Shown piece by piece: positions 54,069 to 64,000 of a DNA stretch of 64,000 bases. The DNA is from Tretioscincus oriximinensis (taxonomy: Eukaryota > Chordata > Lepidosauria > Squamata > Gymnophthalmidae). The DNA is taken from positions 637,620 through 701,619 of the forward strand of contig JAJVDF010000358.1 of the NCBI GenBank assembly GCA_022410635.1. Reading direction: 5' to 3'. The position numbers were made by a program, and so were the translations under genes. The notes under the pieces are model-generated. The model had not been told where the DNA came from, did not search any database, and worked only from the letters and a program-made list of their open reading frames with translations. Every line of letters starts with the position of its first letter. The first letter of the stretch is position 1.

Positions 54069-55104
54069 GACTGCTTTTTGTGGCTCTGCTGTTTCCTGAC
54101 CTGTCAGGCTGCTGAATCACAGCAAAAACTGAACAGGGAAGGGAAAACAGTGAAGCAGATTTAGATCCACTTTATTCTTTTCCAATTCAATTTCCCCTAG
54201 TATAAACATAGCCATTACGTGTTCCAAATATGAACTTTATGTTTGTTCATCACAGATTAAAATCAGGTTTAGCTTTGTTCTTTAAGTACCCTCTCACTCC
54301 TCCCATTCCAACGCCCCCGCCCTCCGATCCCAGGCAGGGGAAGCCCACAGCACAGATTTCATGTGGAAAGCCTAATTAATACACAACATCAAAACTTGAT
54401 ATGACTTTCTAATGGATTCTGAAAGCAGCACAAAATGGATGGTGATACATGGTAATGCTCCTTGGAACAAGAATGGTTGAACACAGGGCAGGTTAGGAAA
54501 TTCACCATTAGTTGTATTTTTAAGTTGTCATTTCTTACACTGAATTTTGAAAATTAACATTTGGGCAATGCTTACAGAATGGTAGAATGTACTGATCAAA
54601 GGTAGAACTGTATTACTATTATTTGCAGTGTGAAGAATATGTTAACAGTTTCTAATGAACTGGAGAGCACAGATTATTTGCATGCATTATTAATGTAATT
54701 GGTAAAGTTGCAACATGCTGGGATTTGTCATAAATCCCCTCTTGCCAGCTAAATATATGAAACAGCTGAATTGATTTAGNGCTTTGTGCTGCTAGCTGCT
54801 CTTACTCTGAGAAAACAAGAATCTTGATTTAAAATTTAAAACATTGAAAAATGTGTTTGATTCCTTCCTTTTACATTGTGTCTTCTTTCTATCATCTTCT
54901 ATCACTGCTGTGTTCTACTATGGTTTTTTAGGAAGCACCTAATTCCAGAATTACCTCTTCCCCACAAATTCCTTGATTGAAATTCCATAACATGAATTGG
55001 GAGTCTAATTTCCATGTTAAAGTTTGTGTTTAAGAAGGCTCTGGGATTGCTTANATAAACTAAGGTTTTTGACTGAGTAATTTGTATCTGTGTGGTACAG
55101 AGGG

Positions 55105-55172
55105 AGATGGTACAGGTGACCCTGGAGGTCCCTTCCAACTCTTATCATTCTATCATTCTACAATTCTATAAG
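55105..55172 (+). mobile_element. CR1 LINE extreme 3' end
   Basis: GACCCTGGAGGTCCCTTCCA, then CTATCATTCTATCATTCTAC microsatellite. Very short. Confidence 0.75.
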
Positions 55173-55344
55173 CTCTGTTATTACTTTTCCTGAGTACCCT
55201 AAGTATTGTTGGCTCTAAGTTTTATTCTTTTAGGGAGTGGTTTTAAAACTTGTTTGATTGCTGTAACCTGATACCTTGGGTTATAGAGCCCATAGATAAG
55301 CAGGGAGAAGATAATATAATTAATTATTCAAATTCAAATTAATT

Positions 55345-56165
55345 TCTTATCATTGGTCTCATTCGAGACAACGATGAAACTGCATACAGACAAGAGGTTG
55401 AACAACTAGCCTCCTGGTGCCACCAGAACAATCTAGAACTGAACACACTCAAAACCGTAGAAATGGTGGTTGACTTTAGGAAAAATCCTCTCATCCTACC
55501 TTCTCTCACAATACTAGACAACACAGTATCAACAGTAGAGACATTCAAATTTCTAGGCTCTATCATGTCCCAAGACCTAAAATGGTCACCTAACATCAAA
55601 AATGTCATCAAAAAAGCACAACAAAGAATGTTCTTTCTCCNCCAACTCAGGAAGTTCAAACTGCCCAAGGAGCTGCTGATACAGTTCTACAGAGGAATCA
55701 TCGAGTCTGTCATCTGCACCTCTATAACTGTCTGGTTTGGTTCTGCAACCCAACAAGACCGACACAGACTTCAGAGGATAATTAGAACTGCAGAAAAAAC
55801 AATTGCTGTTAAGCTGCCTTCTATTGAGGACCTATATACTGCACGGGTCAAAAAGAGGGCTGTGAAAATACTTACTGACCCCTCGCATCCTGGACATAAA
55901 CTGTTCCAACTCCTGCCCTCAAAACGTCGCTACAGAGCACTGCACACCAAGACAACTAGACACAAGAACAGTTTCTTCCCAAACGCCATCACTCTTCTCA
56001 ACAAATAATTCCCTTAACACTGTCGAACTATTTGACCCCATGACGATCATTATGTGTTGTACCTTACGACTCTTATGTATACTGAGAGCATATGCACCAA
56101 AAACAAATTCCTTGTGTGTCCAATCACACTTGGCCAATAAAGAATTCTATTCTATTCTATTCTAT
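55345..56165 (+). mobile_element. LINE ORF2 C-terminal region with (TTCTA)n tail
   Basis: Open without a stop from about 55345 to 56008 (some 220 codons): DNDETAYRQEVEQLASWCHQ, FKFLGSIMSQDLKWSPNI, ITVWFGSATQQDRHRLQRI, LPSKRRYRALHTKTTRHK. The end is AATAAAGAATTC followed by TTCTA repeats. This is a different LINE from CR1 and BovB; I place it in the L2/Rex1-like group from recall. The intact frame suggests a fairly young insertion. Confidence 0.8.
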
Positions 56166-56191
56166 TGTATGAAGTTGGAATTTATTCTTAA

Positions 56192-56338
56192 AGCTGCATC
56201 TAGACATCACTTACTTATGCAACTGTAGTAGGATATTCTTGAATAAAGGATTAACATTTTGGAATAAAATATCCCAGATAGCACTTTATTGCAGAATATC
56301 CAAATGTAATGGAATTTAGTAAATAATGTCTGGTGCTG
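56192..56338. mobile_element. Inverted-repeat DNA element (MITE), family T3
   Basis: AGCTGCATCTAGACATCACT and ATAATGTCTGGTGCTGCC form the ends, matching the copy at 28316-28464 in layout and internal blocks (GGATATTC, GAATATCC). It inserted just behind the LINE tail. Confidence 0.65.
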
Positions 56339-56381
56339 CCATAGTGACTACACGGATACAACATGCAGGGTTTTATTTTTG

Positions 56382-56402
56382 GGGTGTGTGTGTGTGTGTG
56401 TT
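56382..56402. repeat. GT microsatellite
   Basis: About ten GT units. Confidence 0.9.
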
Positions 56403-56482
56403 GGGTATTAGAAAAAGGGATTTGTCTGAGANATCTAAGATACCTGACACCTAGGATTGAATCTATAACATTGCAAGCAAAA

Positions 56483-56530
56483 TATACTGCTCAAAACAAT
56501 TAAGGGAACACTTTAACATAACAGTATATC
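56483..56530. mobile_element. Terminal fragment of a DNA element (TACTGCTCAAAA type)
   Basis: TATACTGCTCAAAACAATTA followed by AGGGAACACTTTAA resembles a terminal sequence I recall from widespread vertebrate DNA elements. The matching other end was not found. Confidence 0.4.
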
Positions 56531-56765
56531 TCAAGCATGATGTTAAACAATCATTTCTTAATACAGAAGATTTTTCTTTAATTCTTTATTTTTTGAAAGA
56601 CAATCAAGTTTAATTCATATAATAGTATTTNGCTTTAATGCATCTTCAAAAAGAAACAAAACATTTATAATTATATTGCTTATTTTGTTAATTGGGTATA
56701 AGCTGATTAAGGACCCATTTATAGATCTGAGAACACATTTTGTGGGGCATAATTGTTTTCAGATA

Positions 56766-57385
56766 TAGAGAAACCTCTTTATAATGAACTNCAAGGGACC
56801 AGAAAAATGTGTATGTTACAATGAAACTGATATACTGAAACAAATGCAAAAAATGACTTAAATAAGTTATCACAGTAATGCACTCGTAAACACCCCAAAC
56901 CGTTGCAAAAGCGCTTTTAAGAACCTGTCCCCCTGAGCCTTATTCTGGGCTGTAACTCAGGACATAGCTTGGTGATTCACATACCAATATAGACTGAAGC
57001 AAGCCCTACTTGGGGCCTGCCATAGTCTACACTAGCTTGTGAATGTCTGGCTCCCATTCCGAGGTACACCCCAGAATAAGGCTCATTAGGGACAACCTAG
57101 ATTCTTTCTTAACACACATGTAAATGTCAAAAACTATTGTAAAAATGACTTAGTTTTTTGCAACCTGTTTTCCTTTAGTGCCTTCCATCTTGCCAGGGTA
57201 AATGTCTTTACTTTTACATTGGACTCATCCATTATCCCAGTCATCCATTGGATTCTGAGGATTTAATCCTTCCATTCCTTGGTGGTTTGAAAACCTTTGC
57301 TGTCGATTATCTCAATGATGTTCTTCCAGGATTTTCTAATTCTTTTCTTACATTGTGTATTTCATTATAGTAGGTTTTGTTANAA
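56766..57385. mobile_element. Tc/mariner-like element with a nested MITE
   Basis: AGAAACCTCTTTATAATGAA on the left is matched inverted by TTTCATTATAGTAGGTTTTG on the right. Inside, 56926-57093 is a T2 MITE. Removing it leaves about 450 bases without a usable ORF. Confidence 0.5.
56926..57093. mobile_element. Inverted-repeat DNA element (MITE), family T2, best copy
   Basis: TGTCCCCCTGAGCCTTATTC and AATAAGGCTCATTAGGGACA form near-exact inverted ends; the centre TGCCATAGTCTACACTAGC is shared with 49608-49733. Confidence 0.8.
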
Positions 57386-58872
57386 AGATGTTTCATTGTA
57401 TTCTGTATGAAGTGATGCCTTAGATGATGACTAGGTTAAGAATAAAATTTTTTAGCAAACTTTTACACTCTTTTAGAATGGTGGGTTGATTGGTCTAACC
57501 CAGGTGTATTGTACATGGCCACTGAGCCTGTCTGATAAAGATTATGTGGCTGTAAAATTTGAAATCATTTCTTTTCCTCTCTATATAGAATAGTGTCAGT
57601 ACAGCTCTTGACTGCAGGAAATCCCCTTCAGAATTGCCATCACACCTCAGAAAATGTATTGTGGGGCTCTGTGATGGGCAGGAGCTTATGATCAATAAGG
57701 GGAAACATCCCCCCCTCCCAACACACACCTAGAGGGGTGATTATCTGTCTGTGGGTTGTAGTACTAAAAGAGGTGGTGACTGCAGTCAACTTGGATAGCT
57801 TTATGGAGGTCTGGTGCTTCAGTGGCTACTCAGTACTCTTCTAGGTTAGAGAAACAGACAGGATTTTACTGAGTGCCATTTGCAAGGATTCAAGACCAGG
57901 TGAAGACTTGCAGTGTTGAAGTGTTTAGCTAAAATCTAGCTTTAGTTAGGTGAAGAACTAAGGCAGGTGTGGATCCGTATGTTAGTAACAGACTGCAGTT
58001 ATACAGGTTGGGATTTTTTTATAGCAGGGAGAGTGGTGATATTACCTGGCAGGGAAGAGAATTCCATGTGTAATCTTGAACAAGCTAAGGGCTTGGATCT
58101 GGGGAGAAGTGAGCTGTCAGAAGACAAGAGAAACTTCATCTTTGTAAACAGGGTGGTTACAATAACTGTCCTGCTTGAGAGCAGAGGGGGAAGGTTCACA
58201 TTTACTTTCGTGCCTGTTCTACCAAAAACATAATAAAGCACAAGAGCCAGAATTACACTTCTCTCTAATAACTCTGTACAATAAAGTTGGTTTTTACTAT
58301 TTACACGTTATCGAAGTCTGGATTTTCAACTGCAATTTATTATACAATTACGGCCCCAAAGCACAGGGGGGAGTTAATGAAAATAATAAACTTCTTCTAA
58401 CACAAGGTACTCGCATGGTAAGTCTTTAGTTCATCTAGAATCCTGGCCTGAGCTACTGTAGGGCAAGATGAAAGTACTTGTAAAGGGAGAGTGAATGGAA
58501 TAAGTAATAGATTTAACCCAAGTTCCTTGGTTTGCGAAATATAGAGTGGTGCCTACTGGGCAGAGACTGAGAGTATCTCCAGCTGCAGAACATGTGCAAG
58601 ACTTGTTGACCTCATGACGCCATCTTACCACAGTGTGACACAAGATGCTAAATGGGATGGCCCATGATCCAGCACATCTGTTCCCCACCCCTTGTGTTCT
58701 TATGTACATAGGATTCCTGGAGATTTGGCATCTTGCAGCCTCAGTATAATTTCTGTATATTTCATTTCCATTTTCTGGGACTAAGGATTGATTTTTTTTT
58801 AAAAAGCGACATAGAAGTACAGGAGTGTCTATGAATTTTTAGCATCTTCAGCTAAAAGGATGCAAGGCCTAG

Positions 58873-59690
58873 AACATAAGAACATAAGAAGAGGCATACT
58901 GGATCAGGCCAGAGCCCATCTAGTCCAGCCATCTGTGACACACACAGGCCCACCAGATGCACCTGGGTAGTCCGAACAGAGGAAAGCAAAATATGTANAT
59001 GTTTATGACTCCCTGCAAATGGTATTTCAGAAGTACTGCCTGTTACTCCATCCCGGAGGCAGCATCCAGACATCCATCCTAGTACCCATTTATACCCTTG
59101 GTGTCCATAAACCTGTCTTGAAGCTATCCAAGCTATTAGCTACCACCACCTCTTCAGAAAGTAAATTCCATAGGCCGATGACCCTCTGGGTGAAAAAATA
59201 CTTTCCTTTGTCTNTTCTCACTTTTCTGTCCATCAGTTTCAAGGAGTGCCCTCTGGTCCTAGTGTTGTGTGATAGAGAAAACATTTTCTCTCTATTCACC
59301 CAATACATCCCATGCATGATTTTGTACCCTTCAATCAGATCACCTCTCAAACGTCGCCTTTCGAGGCTGAAGAGGCCCAGGCGTTGCAGCCTGACTTCAT
59401 AAGGGAGGTGCTCCAGACCCTTGATCATTCTTCTTGCCCTTTTCTTCACCTTCTCTAGTTCCACATTGTCCCTCTTGAGATGTGGTGACCACAATTGAAT
59501 GCAGTATTCCAAATGTGACCTCACCACTGATTTATAAAGAGGCAAAACAACATTTGCTGACTTCTTTTTTATTGTTTTCCTAATTATCCCCAACATGGAA
59601 TTTGCCTTTTTTGCTGCTGCTGCATATTGGGTTGACATCTTCATTGAATTGTCCACCAAACCCACGATCCTTTTCTTGCTTGGTCACAGA
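58873..59690 (-). mobile_element. CR1 LINE ORF2 end and 3' UTR
   Basis: Minus strand: a 191-codon open frame (59665-59090) with SANVVLPLYKSVVRSHLEYC, LPYEVRLQRLGLFSLERRRL, RGDLIEGYKIMHGM, VIGLWNLLSEEVVVANSLDS, then the 3' UTR. The frame is intact over this part, so the copy is relatively young. Confidence 0.9.
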
Positions 59691-60994
59691 AAGCTTGGTT
59701 CCTGTATTTCAGGCTACTGAAGTTTGTTTGTCTTAAAGAGCCATATATGTGATTCAGGTATTTTATATTATAGACAGGATCGTTCTCAGTGATAAGACAA
59801 TGAGCCTGGAAAGCAGAAAACTGCTAGTTCAATTTCTAATGTCCCTCCAGAAGCATGGAGTGGGAAACTGTATTTCTGCCAAGTACAGAAGTTCTTATGC
59901 AGTGAACCAGTAGTTGGGCTTACTCTATATAAATATATATGTATATTATATTTTTAATTCATATTTCTATTCCACTTTATATCTGAATGTCTTAAAATAT
60001 GTCACAATCATGGAATAATAATTGCAGACTTTTATTTTGATATATTTTATGTCCATTAATTTACACATTTTTAATATACATAAGTATGAATTGAGGAAAG
60101 ACATTTTTTCTTTGATCATTTTGGTTATAAAGAGGAAAAATGTCTACTGTTCGCCTGTGATTTATTGTATTGCTTTTAAGTATGAAAGTCATTAAATTAG
60201 TTTTCTACAAGCTGAAAAAAGGCCATTATCTAATTGGCTTTTGGTAAGGATGATGCTGATGTTTAGGTCAGCATAAAACGAATGAGCATTTAAATTTTCA
60301 AGGAGCAGCTGTTCCAGAGTTTCTTTCCACATTGCCTAGTTTGAAGGATAAATATGTCACATTTTAAATTATGACAGGGCTGATAATTGAGCTTTACCTT
60401 GTTAAATAATTTGGGTACAGTGCTTTTTCAGCGAAACAGGCTTATCATAAAAGCAGAGCTGTTTTTCAGACATTGATTTGCGCTGTCCAGACCATTTGGA
60501 TCTGAGAGACATTGTTCAAACACTTCTAAATACAGTGTTTCTTAGTAGGCTTTTTGAAAAAGTTCTTAAATATATTGCCATTAATTTTAGAAATATTTCA
60601 CTAATTTATTGTTAAAACTAGTTAAAAGCCTGCAAAAATGCAGGCGTGGGTGCTCCTTCCCGCACAGCATGTGGGAGTGGCAGGTCCCAGCCATGTACCC
60701 AGCCAACATCAGATTGGCCTGAGCAGCCCCAGCTCCCTGTGAGATGGCATGGGGCTGCCTCTGATGGCTTAGCCCAGGCTGTCCGTTGGTGGCAGCGTGT
60801 GTGTAAACGTTACTTCATCTCATCTATACATCTCTGTTTGAAGTAATAAACACTTCTTTTGTACACTCGAGCCATGTAGTGCACTGATTGCCATGACATG
60901 GGTTATTTGTATAGATAATAATGAAACTTTATTTTTATCTGCAAAGTTTTGAAAAAGATATTCTGTTTCCAGCTTCTAATAGTTGTGCATTTAT

Positions 60995-61305
60995 TTTTTT
61001 ACTTATTTATTTACTAATACTTACATACCGCCCTATACCTGGGCAACCAACAATAAAAACAAAAACATATATTAAAATTGTGTCTGAAGGTGGGAAGGAA
61101 AGTGACATTTCTTCAACCAAAGGCATCTTCAAGGATCTTCTAAAAAATACAGTGATGCTGACTGATGCATCTTGAGAGGAAAATAATTTCATAGTCTGTG
61201 GGCATCTCCTTGAGAAGGCCCTGCCTTGGGTTCCCACTCCATTTGCTGTTGACAGGGGTGGTACAACCAGAAGGGCCTCCCTTGGTTTGCTGCAGGGGAA
61301 AAATT
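60995..61305 (-). mobile_element. L2-type LINE ORF2 end and 3' tail
   Basis: Minus strand: GRAFSRR-like codons (antisense GAGAAGGCCCTGCCTTGGG), FRRSLKM, then GGTATAGGGCGGTATGTAAG and an AAATAAATAAG tail. Confidence 0.75.
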
Positions 61306-63159
61306 ACATGGATTTGGATCCTATCTACATAAATTGGCACTTTGTTTCAGTTATCACTTTTATGTAATTTCATATGTTTCTATACTTCCTGAATTAAATT
61401 TACTAACCAATAGTTAGTTTTTACAGGAAGAAATACCACCTTCTTTTTAAATGCTGATTTCTTTAAAGCTTCCATTACCTATCTAAATCCTTAAGCACTG
61501 TACACATGAAAATTTGTTACCTAGACAAACGCCATTTAGACTTTTAATAAGAATGTAAATGGATTATTCAATGTTTTGCTTACTTGTGTTTTGACAATGA
61601 TCTCCAGGCAACAAACTTATTTTTTGAAATTAGTATGGCAAGTCTCTATTATAATATAGACTAATTTCAACTGCATATTTGTATATCCATTTTATGACGT
61701 TTTCTTAGAACAGTGATTACTAATCTGGATAATATATAACTCATGGGATGTGAAGCAAGACATTTAGGGATATGTGAAAAATGTAGCAAAATAGTTAAAA
61801 GCACAGGAATTATATTATCAGCATTTTGTTAATATAGAGAAGATATAATTTATAGAAATGGGCTGCTAAGAGGTATGCAAATGAAGAAAGGGGTGGCTAG
61901 TCCATATCCTGTTTTACTGTTAGTTATATTATTCAATTAAACCACCTGTTTTTCAAATTGTAAACCACTGGAACACAGAACATAAACTGACTTATTATTT
62001 GCAGAGAGACAATTCTCAGGTAACATATTGGGTAGTCTTGTTTTTGGTTAAAGCTGCTTGACTCAGGAAATCTTTTATTGATCTGAATGTGGTGTTTTTC
62101 AGGGGGTGTGAGATTAAATTATTTTTATTTTTGTATCTTTCATATGTTCTTGATATGGTCAAATGACTAATCAATATACAATCAACAAACACTGTGTAAG
62201 AATAATAAAGTTTATACGTATGGAGCTTTTGCAAAAAAAAAATCAAGAAATACAAAAAGAGTGCTTGTAGATTATTTTGCCTATGAAGAAATAGGAATCG
62301 GGAAATAAAATTCAAGGCATGATAGGATTTTAGTTTACTTGGTAAATTAAGCATTGTGCCTTGTTCTTCAAAAAAAAAGCTCTTATTGTATCTTTACAAG
62401 CATCATAAATAATACTGTCACTGCACACCTATTATGGCCAAATACAAAAATAAGAAAACGTCATGTTGACCAGACGTTTCCAGATAGGAGGTTTTTGTGA
62501 AATCTGTGACAGATGCGCATGTATATTTCTTGCCTTGTCATAATTCTCAGAAAGCCATATTATGTAATTACATTTAATTTTATTTTCCTTTGCTGTGAGA
62601 ACTCTTAGAAAGTTTTTTATATAACATTAGTAATTTGATCCATTGTACATTTGATTCACTATACGATTATCATATTGTTACATTTATGAGTACTACCTAG
62701 TTTCCCCCTTCTCCCCCCAATTTAAATACAGGAAATTTTCAGAGTCTGTAACTATAGGACACAAATTAAAGTTTCCACTTTAAAAGTTAAAGTTTAACAA
62801 AACATCCATAGTATGGTTCTGATGTTTCATAATGGTGAGTTTAGAGTTAGGCATACCTAAATCAGGTATGCCAGAATTTAAGGTTATCTAGAATGGACCT
62901 ACTTATACTTTAGTTGTTGAATTAGGAAGTATAGAACTGCCTTACAGAGTAATATTGTGTGTCGATGATGAAATTTTAATGGGAAGATAGAGCTGTAAAA
63001 AAGGACTGCTTTTTAGTTTGGTAGCTGTTTGTGTACGATTCATTCTTTCTTTGAACTGAATTGCACTTCTGTGCATCTAGTTATTTGAGATACACGGCTG
63101 AATAATCGTTACAGATGGTAACTAGTGTGGGCAGACATTGGAATGTTCTTACAATATTT

Positions 63160-63412
63160 TATTTTATTTATTAATTATTTATTTGTATTTCTATCCCGCC
63201 CTATACCCAAAGGTCTCACGGTGGCCTACCATAGGATGGCGCACATAGCTTTTGTTGCTTTCTACAACAGACAACCTGTGGAGTAGGTGGGGCTGAGAGA
63301 GTTCAAAGAACTGTGACTTGCCCAAGGTAACCCAGCTGGGTTCATGGAGGAGTGGGGAATCGAACTGAGAGACTCCCAGATAAGAATCCCGCTCTCTAAC
63401 CACTACACCAAC
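63160..63412 (-). mobile_element. tRNA-derived SINE (family A), full copy
   Basis: Reverse of the 50927 copy: tail TTTATTAATTATTTATTTG, CGCCCTATACCCAAAGGTCT, middle CTGTGACTTGCCCAAGGTAA, B box antisense GGAATCGAACT, head CTCTCTAACCACTACACCAA. Confidence 0.85.
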
Positions 63413-63459
63413 TTTATGAAGCTACGTGCAATGAAATGGGTCAATAGTTGCAATGCAAG

Positions 63460-63500
63460 TCCAGCAAGGGGCGAATAGCGCTAGAGACTAACAATAGAAA
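63460..63500 (-). mobile_element. Penelope-like/hammerhead-motif repeat, short fragment
   Basis: On the minus strand TTGTTAGTCTCTAGCGCTAT then CGCCCCTTGCTGGAC equals the block at 6770-6806. Confidence 0.55.
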
Positions 63501-63879
63501 AGTAACTAAAAGTAAAAGACGTATCACAGCTATTTATATGAAATAGAATGCAGGTGATGTTCTTCCCACCCAACCTTTATCTGTCGTAAATGGTGTTTGT
63601 TTACTTAATCATTATTGCAGCTTCAAGGGGTTGTCCAGTAGAGCTTTTCTGAATAACACATGATTTAATAATGAACAACAACCATACTGTAAGAAGGAAC
63701 ATGTGGTGTTAATGGAGGCCTCCTGTGCCAACCTAGCAATATATTTTTCAGGATGAATTAGAACTGCTTGAAACTAGATGCCACAGTTGAGAATAATTTG
63801 TTGAATGTATTCAGAGAACTGTCTAGTATTGTATTAGATCAATTTTGGTTACCATAGGAAGAGCATGTAGACTGTTGTT

Positions 63880-64000
63880 ATGCGCTTTATGCAGGACTTT
63901 ATTGTAATATTTGTGAAATACCGTTTGCAGGGACTCGAGAATAGGTGAAGATTTTGCCTTTTTTGGTTCAGACTGCCCAGGTGGGCTTCTGTGTGAGACA
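63880..64000 (+). mobile_element. CR1 LINE 3' UTR, cut by window end
   Basis: AAATACCGTTTGCAGGGACT, AGACTGCCCAGGTGGGCTTC, TGTGTGAGACA at the edge. Confidence 0.75.

Larger units (their letters stand above)
39350..64000 (+). other. MAST2 intron 3 (open at window end)
   Basis: More than 24.6 kb with no further MAST2 exon that I can identify. Outside the listed repeats, the stretches 39350-40015, 41210-41655, 41820-42640, 42800-44040, 45065-46355, 48215-49190, 49740-50925, 51180-53870, 54070-55100, 57390-58865, 59695-60990, 61310-63155 and 63505-63875 carry no gene or repeat that I can name, apart from short simple repeats. A GC-richer patch at 60620-60800 is also unassigned. Confidence 0.75.

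Noticed and set aside
55463..56008. 181-codon plus frame as a gene
   Set aside because: It is a LINE ORF2 C-terminus with a LINE tail.
59090..59665. 191-codon minus frame as a gene
   Set aside because: It is the CR1 ORF2 C-terminus.
39350..64000. Next MAST2 exon (KELSLPRRGS, then FCRTSNRKSL)
   Set aside because: No plus-strand segment with these codons and splice borders was found by eye. A 30-base micro-exon could be missed.
1..64000. CRISPR arrays, operons or prokaryotic gene systems
   Set aside because: No regularly spaced direct repeats or dense ORFs; introns, SINEs and LINEs show a vertebrate nuclear genome.

Overview
The window is vertebrate nuclear DNA, most likely from a squamate reptile (lizard, gecko or snake). 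The evidence is single-copy genes split by GT-AG introns, a CpG-island promoter, and a dense mix of CR1, L2-type, L1 and BovB-like LINEs, tRNA-derived SINEs, LTRs and many small inverted-repeat DNA elements. Isolated N bases suggest a draft assembly. The species cannot be fixed from sequence alone.

Two host genes are supported, in divergent orientation about 10 kb apart. On the minus strand, positions 17054 to 4688 hold a complete five-coding-exon gene for the egg and plasma riboflavin-binding protein (RBP, folate-receptor-like fold; 249 residues). All splice junctions and phases agree and all 18 cysteines of the bird protein are kept. On the plus strand, from 27233, lie the first three coding exons of MAST2, a microtubule-associated serine/threonine kinase: 68 codons in the CpG island, then exons at 38355 and 39207. 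The rest of the gene, including the kinase and PDZ domains, lies beyond the window.

Layout: 1-4420 is downstream flank of RBP with SINE, L1, CR1 and Penelope-like debris. 4688-17054 is RBP with TE-filled introns. 17025-19255 holds a tandem duplication of the RBP promoter and start-codon region. 19260-26900 is intergenic sequence with a palindrome, CR1, LTRs, BovB and inverted-repeat elements. 26930-27560 is the MAST2 CpG island with an upstream ORF whose stop overlaps the start codon. 27437-38354 is MAST2 intron 1, 38503-39206 is intron 2, and everything after 39350 is the large intron 3, made of unassigned sequence and repeats, including a hAT element with an 8-bp target duplication and a solo LTR inside a SINE.

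The two genes have no evident shared pathway. Their pairing is still informative: mammals carry the RBP relative RTBDN (retbindin) next to MAST1, in what I recall is also a divergent arrangement, so this locus looks like the other half of an ancient duplicated gene pair. The most notable signals are that paralogous synteny, the homopolymeric serine tail and moved glycosylation sites in RBP, the duplicated RBP 5' end, and a perfect 174-bp palindrome carrying a hammerhead-like core with target-site duplications.
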